Positions 12,516 through 24,220 of a DNA stretch of 64,000 nt are shown here, in pieces. A program made the translations under genes and the position numbers. Location of the stretch: positions 27,212,269-27,276,268 of the forward strand of contig NC_132892.1 in the NCBI RefSeq assembly GCF_030463535.1. Reading direction: 5' to 3'. The stretch is from Salminus brasiliensis (taxonomy: Eukaryota; Chordata; Actinopteri; Characiformes; Bryconidae). Below the pieces are notes generated by a model. The model was given only the letters and a program-made list of their open reading frames with translations, searched no databases and had not been told where the DNA came from. The first letter of the stretch is position 1. Each line of letters begins with the position of its first letter.

Positions 12516-12997
12516 TCACAAATAGTGCCAATAAATCCTATTCAGTCCTGTGATTTGAGAAGGGACATGTGGCAAATAACTGTACAACTTGCTGTCTGAG
12601 AGCTGACATGCACACAGCAAACCAAGGCCCAGGCAGTCGACTTCACCGTTGTGATAGCTAATTAAAAAAAATGAAAACCAAAAAACCCTAGTGAGCTGCG
12701 TCTGTTCACTAACGCAAGCTCTTTGCAAGATGTTTCAGCTCACTAAAATACTGTTCTCCCCCAAAAAACATTGATTCACAGCAGGGCCTCAAAGTCTTTT
12801 GGATGGACAGACACTGAAATCAAAGAAATCAATATCCTTTTCTCAGCAAGGGGGGGAAAGAGAGGGTTAAAAAGAGCTTCTGGTTCTGATGAAGTTGGGA
12901 GGAATGAGGTGATCCAATTGATCCGCAAGCCCTCACAGCCACCGGGCTGATGTCTGCCACTGATGGGGGAGGCACTTTAGGATGCGCGCAGGGGAAT

Positions 12998-15900
12998 TTA
13001 CTGTAGACACAAGAAACATGTATTTAAGTAAGCAGTTGAGACATTTATGAAGTTCCAACATCTACACCATTTCACCAACAATATCTTAATACGTGGAGCT
13101 ACACTCAATGTGCTACAAACTGTAGCAAGGATACAGCAGACCTTGGCACTGTTCTATACATCTTGAGCATTCAGCAACTTTCAGATGCAACCTGACTGCT
13201 TCAATTTTGAGTTTGAGAACGTCACACCCACTGATGCACTTTGGTACATCAGAACATTTACATGGTCAACAGTTGGACCAATTCAGGTAGTCTGTTCTCC
13301 TCTCTTCAATCTGATACCGACACTGTCCTGACAGTTAGAAAGCGCGAGGAGAATTGCTGTTGCATCCAAGTGCAAACCTAGAGACCACTGTGAATGGCCA
13401 AAGGTCTATCAGAGGATGCCAGAAGCAAGGCTTTGAGAAGCCTTACCAATAAGCGAACACACTGGCTAGACTAGAAGTATCTATCCAATGATGCACGGAA
13501 CTTAAAATGAATCACTGGAAAACAACTGCTTTGAGGAGGATAAAATGGTTGACTAAGGCCTAGTGTTAAATACTGCTGCAAATGATTGGGCAAACCTAGG
13601 ACCCCAATCACAGCAACAGCCGTCACTAAACCAAAGTATTATGGTTCATATTCTCTACACTACCAATCATACAGTGGATACCACTCATGCACTTTACTAC
13701 CAAAGCACAGCTGTTTAAGAACAGTAAACCTGGTGCGGGATTCTCATTTGTAATATTTAATTATAACTGCTTTGACAAGCAAACAGCTTTTGCAACCCAT
13801 TCTCAAAGGAATGAATGGACAAGATTGTATCCAAACATCAGTTGTTTTGGTATTTTATCAACCAACAGTAAATAAGTGAAGGCTAAATCATGGGCATTTG
13901 ACTAGGGCCAACAAGGACATATTCAAGGTTTATGTTCTTGTTTCAAATTACATCTCATCAGTGGCATGAGATTAGCTTTATCACATGGCAGTTTACCACA
14001 AGTGGTTCACCCTTTACACAGAATGATTCTTACAATCAAACAAGACAGTCAAGCCTGTTAAATGAGAATCTATACAAAATATATAGTGCAGTGTTCAGCC
14101 CCTGTAGTTCAGACTTATTTATGAATATTAGCAGACAACTCAAACTTACGCATTTCTCAATCTCAAGACCGTCTTTGAAGAAGACCATGAAGGGAGTCTG
14201 ACCATCCGGACGGAAGTCAAGGAGGCCGATGGTGCCATCTGGGTTCATAGACTCTCCTGTGAAAAACTACAGAAGGGGGGTGGGGGGGTGGGGGGTTTAG
14301 GTCAAGTCAAGAAACACGCCATTTGGCAACTACGGCTTATTTCAGCGAGTTAAACTTGCGGAAATAGATACCCATTTCCCCTGTTTGCATCACATGTTTC
14401 TCAGCTTATGGAATGCATGACACTGAACAGCTGTGCTGGAATAGTGAAAACACTACACAGAGCAACTAGCTCATCAAAGTCTACTCAACTTGGTTGTGTT
14501 TCACTGGCCATAACCTCCAACTATCAAGACTGGCATCAATATGTTTTGTACAGTAATAAACTTTGTTAACATACCTGAAAGTTCTTGATGTTGCCTAGGA
14601 TTTTCTTGACCTCAGCTGGTGCGTTAGCCATGAAGGGCTCTACCCGGTCAGGAGCTGTTTCCTGCAGTTTAGCTTTCACGCTGTTATACAAATCAAAGAA
14701 CATCGATTAGTCATATACTATAAACAATTCAACTATGCACAAGTGAACTTATCAGTACACATCAATAAGGAAAGCATGTTCTGTTGTCCCCAATTCAATC
14801 TTCAACGTCACAGACAGGACATGAAGAAAGCGCAGGGACTTTCATTTAGCATCAATATCTTAAAACCCAGACATCCAAACATCACAAGACACTGGGCTGT
14901 CAAAAGATGCAATAGCTATGATCACAGATGGCTTTGTGTTCGGAAAGGTATTTATACAGGATAAAGAATCTGCAACCACTGAACCACTTCTACAGCCAAT
15001 GTGAGCAACATGCTTTAGACTTTTATGCAAAGACTTTTTGAAACCACTTAAATGTTGTTCCTGAAAAGTACAACTTAAAACTTTAAAATGAATCTGGTAA
15101 TCATTCTGCTTTGTTGTCCTTGCTTCTACACTCCAATGTTTGGAATACAGTATAAATCAGTATTTTTAGGCATCCAGGTAGGCCAGATCTTCAAAAAAAG
15201 AAATACAAGCATAAAACAAGCACTCAATCAACCATCAGTGATTCAGTGCTGAATACCGGTAATCAAACTTTTTTGATCTTGAACATCTTAAAGAAAGTGA
15301 AGCTGCATGCATATAAATGTACATGCAGCAGACCTTACTTGATAATCTAGTCACCATATCACCATTCATGGTTATATACAGATACTTAAAGTAGAGTCTA
15401 CACAGCCATCACAGTCCATATTTAGAGTCAGCATCCCAGTTGTAGTTTGGGCTCTTAAATCAATTCGTGATTGGTGCAAGCAATTTAAACCAGCAGTACA
15501 AAATGAAACCCTTACAGAAGCAAAAGAACTATTGTGAATGAGGACATTGCATACATAAACTACTGCAGACAACCACTACGCTTCAAAACCTTGTTCGGCC
15601 AGAGCACACACTTACGCCTTCATGTAGTCCTTGATGTAGGCTGTGTAGGACTTCTTGTCGTAGCTGGTCTCCTGAAGTTTGTGGTTGAGGATGATGTCAA
15701 CCCCACTGATTGTCGTGGAATCGCAGCCTTCATCCACAACTTCTGCTGACGCATTGCCACCAATAAGCGCATCATCGATATCTCCCTCTGCTCTGCTGAT
15801 CATCTATAAATACAGAGTGCGTCACACTGGATGCAGAGGTTTAGATTTAAACAAACACCAAACACTCGAACAGGAGAGGGAAAGCAGCTCCACCCGATAC

Positions 15901-18269
15901 CTTTGGGATGAGATGAGAGTTTGTGGTACACTGCTAATTACCCAAAATCAGCACCTGGCCTTAACCAAACTCTAAACATTGCTATGAAGTTCTGATTGCA
16001 TATGTAAACATCTAGCATCAAGCCTTCACCAAAGCAGAGGTCATTACTGTAGCAAAGCAGAAAAGAATGAAATAATGGAAGCAGCAACGATGGATATGTA
16101 CATTATTCATACAGCTATTATACAACTGTGGCCTTTCCACCAGGGCCTCCTAAAGCGTGGTCCACAGGTAACCTGTGAAGATTTCTCAGAAGGAGCACCC
16201 AAGATCAGCCACTTGAAGACTCCTGAAGAGTCCAACTTATTAAGCAAGTGAAATCAGGTGTGCTCCGGCATGTTGAGAAGGACAGGTTATTTGGACATCT
16301 GCGCTCATTGTTGGACTACCTGTCTAGTGTCCAGGAAGAGCTTTCTACTAGATTTTGAAGCACTGCTGTGAGGATTTTATTGCATTAGATGATCACCACC
16401 CCACCTCATCCCAAAAGAACTTGGCAGAACACCAGATCATTCCAGAGAGCAGAACTACTGCTCCACAGTTCAATGCTTGGAGGGATGGTGTTTATATGCC
16501 TGACATTAGGCACAGGGCCAACAGGTTCAGGTTCATCTGCCGCAGAGAGTCTTCTATTGCTTCTATTGGCAGCACCTCTCTACAGGGACTTTAAAAAAAA
16601 AAAAAAAAAAAAGCTGTGTGTGCATTTGCACATCCGTGTCAGCAATAAGTGCAACTTTAAGCAGCTAAATGCATTCATTATAAGGCAAGCCCACAAACAA
16701 TGACCGGGTACATTTTAAGGGGAGAATTACATTTATGTAATTTACACTTCACCTCAATAAATTCTAAATATCAAATTCAACTTCAAACCAAGCATTTCTA
16801 GGTGGGCCTGCTGCCCATCACAGTAATTTGGCCCCTCAGAGAAATGTTTGAGTACAGCTGGTTTAGGCGACAGGGTGTTTACCTTCTACCCCCCTACCCC
16901 CTTTTCACCTTTACTGCATTACTAACTCAATTACTGAGCCATTTTAGAGTACCGACTCAGTCCCTCAGTTTAACAAAGACAGCTTTCAACTGAGGGAACA
17001 GATCATGGGTTATTTCTCTACCTTCATACTTCAAGGATTTCATTCAACCCAAGTCAAACATCTCTATAATAACCAGGCAGATATACTCAGTGTTAATGCT
17101 TAAAAAAATTAAAATCACACATTGAAATGTAACCAGTCTACCAAGATGTGCAAATGCAAATATGATTGACTTTGGGAAGAATAAAGAAATTTAGGTATCT
17201 AAACCTTTGGGCAAAAGCATACAGGCACTCAAACCGGTGTCTGTGGGAAGGAGGGGGGTGGTACAGGGAGGGCGGATGCTACAAATTAGTCATAGGATTG
17301 CGCAACGTCTCACAAAGAAGCCAAACCACTTATACAAGAATATGAAGACGATGGATATCCCAAATTTCCAATTATTGAATAATTCATAAAGGCAGATGGG
17401 CAGCCAAAAAGGCCAGTCACTTCATGTCTTACCTTTCCCTCGACCTCGAGCATCATTCCGTTTTCCGACTCTTTGATTTTGTAGATGTCCGAGAACATCT
17501 CGTCTCCTGTGAAACACATTAAATAAGTTTTACAGCAATTTTACAACACGATCATATACACCATATAAATATGAATTACTCCGGCGGTCCTCGAAGCGCA
17601 GTGGCTGATGCGGTGCTGTATTTAGGGTCAGCTGACTTTTTAAACACCTCAGGCCTGGAAAACCAGCATGTCGCCCAACAACCAGCACAGGCCGACCAGA
17701 GTTATCTAGCGTAGGCTTATTCACCAAGACACAAAGCACTAGATAATAAAGCCAGGCCCTAACAGAGGTACCAGGTCACGAAACACACGGGGTTCTTCAG
17801 CTACTTTAAGGTGTACGTGGCGGTAGACTGTTTAGCGAAGAGCGCCTAGCGCTAGCCTGCAGGCTAACAGCAACTTTTGTGTAGTGAAAAAAAATCTGCC
17901 GGCGAGCTAGCCAGCCAACAAACCGGCATTTCAGTCTAACACCTAATTCTGACCCATATCTCACTCCTAACACTAAAATACCAAGTAGTCAGACAACATA
18001 AACGCGTTAAACACACAAACCCCGCCATAAAAGACGGTCAGACTGACCATATAGGAGAGGAAAACAGAGCTAGTGCTAACTTCTGTTAGCCGGTCTGCTA
18101 ACGGGGCGCTAAAAGTTAGGCCTCAGTTCGCCAGCGCGACAAAAACAGAGGAAAAAAACAACTAAATGAGCCTGGTACTGAAAAATACACACACAGTCCA
18201 CTACATTAGACACATTTAACCCGATATATGTGCCTCCTCACCGGTGATGATGTCCTTGTAGATGATCAT
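12998..18269 (-). CDS. tpt1: Translationally controlled tumour protein (TCTP)
   Basis: Abundant cytosolic calcium- and tubulin-binding protein linked to growth and anti-apoptosis. Minus-strand coding exons, 5' to 3': 18269-18242, 17506-17433, 15803-15616, 14680-14575, 14266-14150 and 13000-12998. They sum to 516 nt, that is 171 residues plus stop, the expected family size. Visible landmarks: N-terminus [25 protein letters not shown] then [20 protein letters not shown] (TCTP signature 1 region); [28 protein letters not shown] (signature 2 region); and the C-terminal DGLEIEKC. Exon 5 ends on the last Cys codon and exon 6 opens with the TAA stop, so the stop codon alone is on the last exon. Neighbouring gtf2f2 is also its neighbour in human, as I recall. 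Confidence 0.97.
16128..16325. repeat. Dispersed repeat B, copy in inverted orientation to 19092-19320
   Basis: The segment shares an inverted match with 19092-19320, most clearly the CTTGAAGACTCCTGAAGAGT core and the flanking TTAAGCAAGTG and GGACATCTG motifs. It lies in tpt1 intron 2, directly before an antisense copy of repeat A. Confidence 0.5.
16325..16690 (-). mobile_element. Tc1-like non-autonomous element (repeat A), antisense copy
   Basis: Read on the minus strand it carries the body shared with 18600-19085 and 31325-31735: GTGGAGCAGT, then GTGATCATC and the GCATTTAGC motifs. An internal A19 run lies near 16593-16611. The copy sits in tpt1 intron 2. Confidence 0.55.
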
Positions 18270-18326
18270 TTTGGTGGATACTGTTGAGGGCTCGGAGCAG
18301 GCTACGCGCTGGCGGCGGACTCAGCT

Positions 18327-18333
18327 GGAAAGG
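18327..18333 (-). promoter_or_regulatory. Candidate 5' TOP start of tpt1
   Basis: On the minus strand a pyrimidine tract CCTTTCC lies about 60 nt upstream of the tpt1 ATG. Vertebrate TPT1 messages are known TOP mRNAs, which begin with a C followed by pyrimidines. A degenerate TATA-like TATCTAGA sits about 27 nt further upstream (plus coordinates near 18353-18360). The start site is inferred from position. Confidence 0.4.
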
Positions 18334-18373
18334 CCGAGAGACCGAGATCAGCTCTAGATACTGCCAGAACGAA

Positions 18374-18381
18374 TGACGTCA
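18374..18381 (-). promoter_or_regulatory. Full cAMP response element in the tpt1 promoter
   Basis: A perfect palindromic CRE, TGACGTCA, lies about 105 nt upstream of the tpt1 ATG and about 45 nt upstream of the candidate start. CREB/ATF factors bind this octamer. Mammalian TPT1 promoters are reported to use CRE sites, so this looks like a conserved input. Confidence 0.6.
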
Positions 18382-18599
18382 GCGCGCTCGGCTTTTGTAG
18401 ACCACGAGCGACCTCAAGCGGCCGCGATCCAATCAGCGTCCTCACCTTCAGTACAGCCTGTACACTCCAGTACTGGATAAAAGGGACAGCACCCTAATTC
18501 TGCAACAGGCAGGGCTACTTTCTGCAGACACTACTGGTTGGTTACCTGTTAAAAATGTAATTGTAACCTAACTCAAAGAATTACTCGTAATCAAAATCC

Positions 18600-19085
18600 A
18601 CCATGTGTCCAAATGTTTGCGGACACCCCTTCTGATGAATGCATTCAGCTACTCTAAGTTGCATCCATTGCTGACACAGATGTGCAAATTGCACACCCAC
18701 ACACACAGTGCCTTCTCTAGAGAGGTACTGCCAATAGAGTAGCTCTCTCTGGGACTCTGGAACCTATTGGCATCATGTCTAGTGGGCTTAAAAAATGGGC
18801 TTTAAAAACAGCATTGAGCTGTGGAGCAGTGGAACTGTGTTCTCTGGAATGATGATGGTGCTCCATCCAGAACTTTTTGGCATAAATGTAGGTGTTGGGG
18901 GTGAGGTGGGGTGGTGATCATCCAACAACCTGACCTACACTAACGACAATGCTCTGAAATCTAGGAAAAAAGTGTTCCCTGGAAAGTAGAGACTCCAGCA
19001 AAAGGCTTAAAGTTGGAATGCCCTCGTTTCCCCAAGCAACAATAAATGTGCAGGTGTCCAATTATTTTTGTCCATCTAGTGTAGA
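18600..19085 (+). mobile_element. Tc1-like non-autonomous element (repeat A), near complete
   Basis: It starts near GTGTCCAAATGTTTGCGGAC and ends with AATTATTTTTGTCCATCTAG. Both ends carry related GTCCA-type terminal motifs in opposite orientation. The body holds GTGGAGCAGTGGAACTGTGT and GGTGCTCCATCC. No coding capacity is seen. It lies just outside the tpt1 promoter. Confidence 0.6.
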
Positions 19086-19091
19086 TGTAGG

Positions 19092-19320
19092 CTTTTCTTC
19101 TTAACTTGATTCCACTTGCTTAATCAGTTGGACTCTTCAGGAGTCTTCAAGCTGTTGATCTTGTGAGCTCCTGCTAAAACTTCAAGCTAACTTTCTGGCA
19201 GGTTAGCATTTTCCAGGTTAGCCATGGCCTGCACCCTACGCTTTAGGCAGCCCTGACCCTTGATTTTGGAAGAAATAATGAATGAGCAGATGTCTCAATA
19301 CTTTTGTCCATTTTTGAACT
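19092..19320. repeat. Dispersed repeat B, second copy
   Basis: Inverted partner of 16128-16325. It contains ACTCTTCAGGAGTCTTCAAG and ends in GAGCAGATGTCTCAATACTT, a tail also seen near 22965-22990. It directly abuts the repeat A copy at 18600-19085. Confidence 0.5.
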
Positions 19321-19379
19321 ACTGTCCAACTGTGGGTGAGATAAAAATTTCTATGATGTTTTAGAGGCAGTCGAGAGGA

Positions 19380-19440
19380 GGAAAGATAAGGCATTCAACC
19401 CCAAGATCACTGTACCTGTTAAGCATGGTGGTGGTTGCAA
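19380..19440 (+). pseudogene. Tc1-like transposase relic, small fragment
   Basis: The short stretch translates in one frame to AFNPKITVPVKHGGG. This resembles the segment just before the catalytic region of Tc1-family transposases (KHGGGSVM-like). It is truncated and not functional. Confidence 0.4.
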
Positions 19441-19640
19441 CAGTTATGTGAATATGCATGTGACGTTTGGAAGACGTTGGATTTTGCGTACCTAACATCT
19501 CAACGTAAAACCAACACAATATCAACGTCTGCTGTCCTCACTATTCTACATCAAATTGACGTTGGCATTAGACGATGTGCTAACTATGACGTTACGATCT
19601 ACATTCGACCAGAAAACAACGTTTATCGACGTTGGTGGCC
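19440..19640. repeat. ACGT-rich degenerate repeat
   Basis: About 200 bases hold eight copies of ACGTT or AACGT in both orientations (for example GACGTTGG three times). This is far above what AT-rich surroundings would give. It looks like a decayed tandem or inverted repeat, probably part of a transposon next to the Tc1-like relic. Confidence 0.4.
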
Positions 19641-19863
19641 AACTAGGAAGGGTTCAGGTGACTCCCAGTCTGGTAGGCTGTAAGTGGTCAGGTGAAGTCG
19701 AAGCACCGCTAGATGTCGCTATGCCCTTCCTTTCACTACGGCTGTGGTAGAAGAGCAGCAGTTGGAGAGCAGTGTTTAGTAGGCTTGTCACGACTGGCTG
19801 GTCCCACTTTGCCTTCTTCCAGTGGGAGGATATTTGTTCCTCTCACAGAGCTTAAGCCTGCAC

Positions 19864-19896
<33 letters not shown>

Positions 19897-20079
19897 ACCA
19901 GCCTCACTGCAGATTGACACCAGCTGAGATGAAGTCCTGTTATGAGCACTGCCCTGAAAGGTGAGTCTTATGATACTAAACTCACTTTTGAAAAGATCTC
20001 ACAGTCTTTCTGTGGACGCCAGCACAAATCTCTGTAGGTAGAGATATCCTATCTCCACAACAGCAACTTTACAGGAGAA

Positions 20080-20258
20080 GCCAAAAACCTTCCTAACTTT
20101 CAATGGAAGTCAATGTAAAAATATTTTTGCCAAAGTAATTTCAGAGCATTTCTGTTGATCCGATCATCACAACATTTTGGCACAATGTAAAGAATAACTT
20201 ACTGATTCAGTTTAGGCCAAACAGTGAAAAACAGCAAAAATAGAGAAAGTGATTGATA

Positions 20259-20295
<37 letters not shown>

Positions 20296-21130
20296 CATAA
20301 GTAACTGACTTTCTAGTGAACATTTAGCCTGATAGCCTCCATTCAGCCCTCTTTCACAGATTGAAGGGTCAGTGCTGTTTTTTAGCCTTAAAGGTATGTG
20401 GTAGGTGATATTGTACTTTTTTATTTAACATGGTTACCTAACATATTGCATCCTATAAAAAGTCTATATTCTTATAATTTAATATTATTATGCAAGTATA
20501 TCAGTTACAAATGATGGACAACTTACCACGTAAGCAGCATTAAAGTCAGTGAGCCTATGTGTTCTATAATCTATCTATCAAAATCTGTCTATCGATCTAT
20601 ATCTATATCTATATATATATCTATATATCTATAGGTCGAACAGTGAAATATATATATATATATATATATAAAGCTTGTTTTAATTGATTTTGAAAGGTCA
20701 TTGTATACTTTATTGTAAATGTGAAACCAGATAGAAACCACATTTTCAGAAAAGGAACTGTTTATTTTAGTTTTTATATATTCTGTTCTTTTAGAACAGT
20801 CTAGAACCATGACAAAACTATAAAAAAATAGTTTGAGCATTATATCATGAACTACTTGTGAAATATCTTGGCAAAAATCTCAATCGAACTAAAAAGCGGT
20901 AATACATTATAGATGACACGTTGGATCACACTAGTGTTACTGTTCCCAGAGAACAGTACAACAGAAACCTTGTATGTCAATTATTGTGTCAAATGTATAT
21001 GAAGAATGGACCAATAAAAATGCTCTGAAATCATTTGGAGGAAAATCTTTTACACTGACTTCCATTAAGTGTCAGGAAGGCTTTTTCCTTCTCCTGTAAA
21101 ATACAACGTTTTTGTCCAACAGCGACAGTA
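20080..21130. repeat. Dispersed repeat D copies (two)
   Basis: Segments at about 20080-20170 and 21025-21130 share GACTTCCATT, the AAATGCTCTGAAAT motif and CTTCTCCTGTAAA with copies near 29070-29190, 35630-35765 and 50690-50805. The family has no coding capacity. Confidence 0.45.
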
Positions 21131-23280
21131 TGCACTTACGCAGACCATGTAATGGGGTGCAGTGTTGAAAGGCTCCTGCCAGCTGTAAAGCTACCTTTGA
21201 AGTAGGGTAACTGTTCTTGTTGCCCAGCCCCATGCCTTTCCAGTAGTCATCCTGTTCCAGTAAGCAACGTGTTGGTAAGTGAGGGTCTTTTGTCTGTGAC
21301 CCCAATGCAGACCAGTGAGTGAATTTTTAGCAATGCGAGGAAACAAATTCATGCCTCGCATTTTTTTAACAGAGCATGATTTGCTTGCTTGTGAACTGGC
21401 TTTTTCTGAGGGTTTAGTGGTTTACCATGGCTGTGGCAGAGAGAACTAAAGCCAGCTGTTTAATTTCCCATCGGGCAGAGGCTGGTAAAGCCAGACAAGC
21501 TCCTTTACTTGAGGCCTGTGGAGGGCGTGTGGCTGCCCTGTGGCATTTTCACAGAGCGCCCCCGAAATCTGCCTTCAGCAGACCACTAGGAGTGGATTTC
21601 CTGGCAGTGTTGGATACTTGAGGTTAAACACTAGTGGTTTTAATAGCTACTGTTACACAGAGCTGCTTTATTTATACCCAGGCTAAAGCAGTGATCTCTA
21701 TGGTTTAAAACTGTGATTTACTAAACAAAGAAATAGACAAAAAATCTTTAAAATGTTTTTAAATGAACTTTAAATCAATAATGAATTAATTAAAAACATA
21801 ATAATGATAATAGTAAAATTACCAAAAAATTACCATCTTAACATTTCCACTTCCACCTTTATTTTTTTATCAATTTGAGTTCATTTTTGTATTAGGTTGT
21901 TATTATTAATATTGTCTAAGTCAGTTTTTCAGCCCTCAGTTCAGTTAATTTTATATTATTTATTGTATTATTATTAATATTACTGTTATAATTCTATTTA
22001 CTTTTCTTAATCAGCTTTTCCTAGACACTGTCCCCCATATCTGTGCCTGGTTGTTTTATTATATGTGTTGTGCTTTTCCTACGTCAGTCTTTTTGTCTGT
22101 GAATAAGTGTTGAGTGGTGTTAAGCTTTATGGTGAACTGCTTTGCTGCTGGGCTGCAGTGTGTAGTCTAGACATCAAAGCAGGGGGATGTAAATGTTTTC
22201 CAGATGATGCTAACAGAAGCAGAAAGGTAACGGGCCACTGCAGGGTGCAGGTGGTTTGTGATGACAAGGTGTTGTTTTCAGAAGGTGTCGATTATTCAAA
22301 CAAATGCCCGTAATCTCAACGTGCCCACCAGGAAAGGCCACAGAGAAAGGTCCTGACCAATGGATATTCTACCGTATTTGAGTTTGAGGACATTTTTGAT
22401 AAAGTAACCCAACAAAACCACCACATTTATAAAATAGATATTTATAAAATAGGACCTTTAGGTGTGTGGTTCTCAGGGACCCTCAACTGGTTCAGAACAT
22501 AAATCCACCACCCAGAGAAACCTTTTAAACGTTTAAAGAACCATCTCTTATTAAAATGATCTTTTCTTTAAATAATGGAAATGCAGTTAAAACCGCTGGT
22601 CTTTTACAAGGTGGCATTGTTACTATGAATACTGAAGAATCTTGCTGTAGATGCTGTGTTCCCTAGGGCATCATCATGCTTATCGCTGTGATTGTTGGCT
22701 GGCAGATTGACATTCCTAGACTAATATTAATGACAAGTTGGAAAAGTTGAAAATTCAGAACATATGACTGATTCATCCTTTGGTTCTCTTCAGGAAACGT
22801 GATAAGCAGGCTGTGTTCTGCTTTATCCCACTGCTTTAGAACAACACTGAGTCATTTGTAATCATAGGTGAAGTTGTTGTTGAATGAGACCCAATGTTCC
22901 AGCGTCTAGTGTAAAACTTTCCTATAAGAGTCGAGGCTGGTCCTAAAAGCCTTAATTTCAGAAGAACTGTTGGATGAGCAGATGTCTACAGGCTTTTGAA
23001 GGTGGGGTGTACTTTTAACCTTGAATCTCTGAAATCCAGCTTGGGTGTTTTATCTCGTTTTGCTGCGGTACCAGCCTTTACTCTTCTGGAAAACAATGTA
23101 CATGAGGAGCTGGAACAATGGGCCTTGAAGAGGAAATGTTCTCTTTATAGCTGTTGGTGAATATGGCCCACTGCTAGAATTAGAAGGGGCATCTAGATAC
23201 ACTTAGACATACGGTATACAGGTTAAACAAGTAAGTATTTTATTCTGCATCATACTAATTTTGATGCCTTCTTCCCACAG

Positions 23281-23374
23281 CTTGCTGGCTGTCTGTAAGC
23301 GATGGCTGTTGACTAGGATGAGTGTGGGCTCTGCGTGCTAACTCCAACAGTAGAAGCCTTGGTTTGGAAGTTTG
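23281..23374 (+). other. Candidate 5' untranslated exon of the CD200-like gene
   Basis: A good acceptor (polypyrimidine tract, TTCTTCCCACAG) and a good donor (TTTG followed by gtgagt) bound 94 nt about 0.9 kb upstream of the coding start. It holds two tiny ATG frames (MAVD stop; MSVGSAC stop). It would splice to the exon that begins at 24215. This is inferred from splice signals only. Confidence 0.35.
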
Positions 23375-24220
23375 GTGAGTCTGTCTGCGGCTCTTGCGTA
23401 ATCTGTGATGTCTGTGAAGCCTTACTCTGTCTTCTCCCCGTTCCCTCATATGTTTTCATTATGCTGCCTTGAGAAAACCACTGCAAGCACACCCTTCATA
23501 CCCATTGAGTGAGTCAACACCTGTAGTAATCTAAAGTAATTACACATTTCATGCCCTTTGGTTGAGTGAAACCCAGTAGTAAGTTATGGTAATTACAGAT
23601 GTGGAGGTAAAAAAATCTAAATCTCATCACTTGGATCATCTCATTTGGTACTGTTGTCTTTTTTTAAGATAGTAGTATGGTCGGTCACTCCTTTAAATGG
23701 GAATTACACCATGGCATTTTCACAAGTTCTGTATAATTAAATACTTGTGTTGGTACCAGATGTCTGAAGTGTTTAAGGACTCTAAAAGCTACTAAAAGGT
23801 TTTAAAAGCCGATGCCTGACACGTTGTTTTATAAGTTTTAGGATACAATATTGTGAGAAATGTAATTTCTTTTAATCCGTTCATGGCATAAAAGGAAATT
23901 CAGGGTGCTATAAGGCAAAATAGCCCCTAGTGCAACACTATTTCACTATTTTAGCTAACACAACATAGGTTCGATGACATAAGTTAACTCATTGATTTGG
24001 ATAATATAAAATATACTATATATTCATTGTAATTTTGCAAACCCTGGTTCATATTACCGCCACTGTAAAGTAGATTCTCGATCCATGTAATTCCCTTTTG
24101 AAATAGTACTGTATTGTGATCAAATGTGAAAGTATTGCTTTATTGTGTTTATTTATTGTGTGTTTTCTGTTGCTTCTTTTAGAATTAATATGTGCTGTTA
24201 ATTGGTTCCTGCAGGTTAAG

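Larger units (their letters stand above)
18382..23280. other. Repeat-rich intergenic region between tpt1 and the CD200-like gene
   Basis: No coding exon is supported. Apart from the listed repeats it holds a GT run (about 19864-19894), an ATT run (20261-20293), TATC/TA runs (about 20570-20672) and copies of dispersed repeat D (about 20080-20170 and 21025-21130). This interval should contain the junction between the gtf2f2-tpt1 block and the cd200-btla block. Confidence 0.5.

Noticed and set aside
12998-18269. snoRNA inside tpt1 introns
   Set aside because: Human TPT1 hosts an H/ACA snoRNA, so I looked, but found no convincing two-hairpin unit with H and ACA boxes by eye. A covariance-model search would decide.
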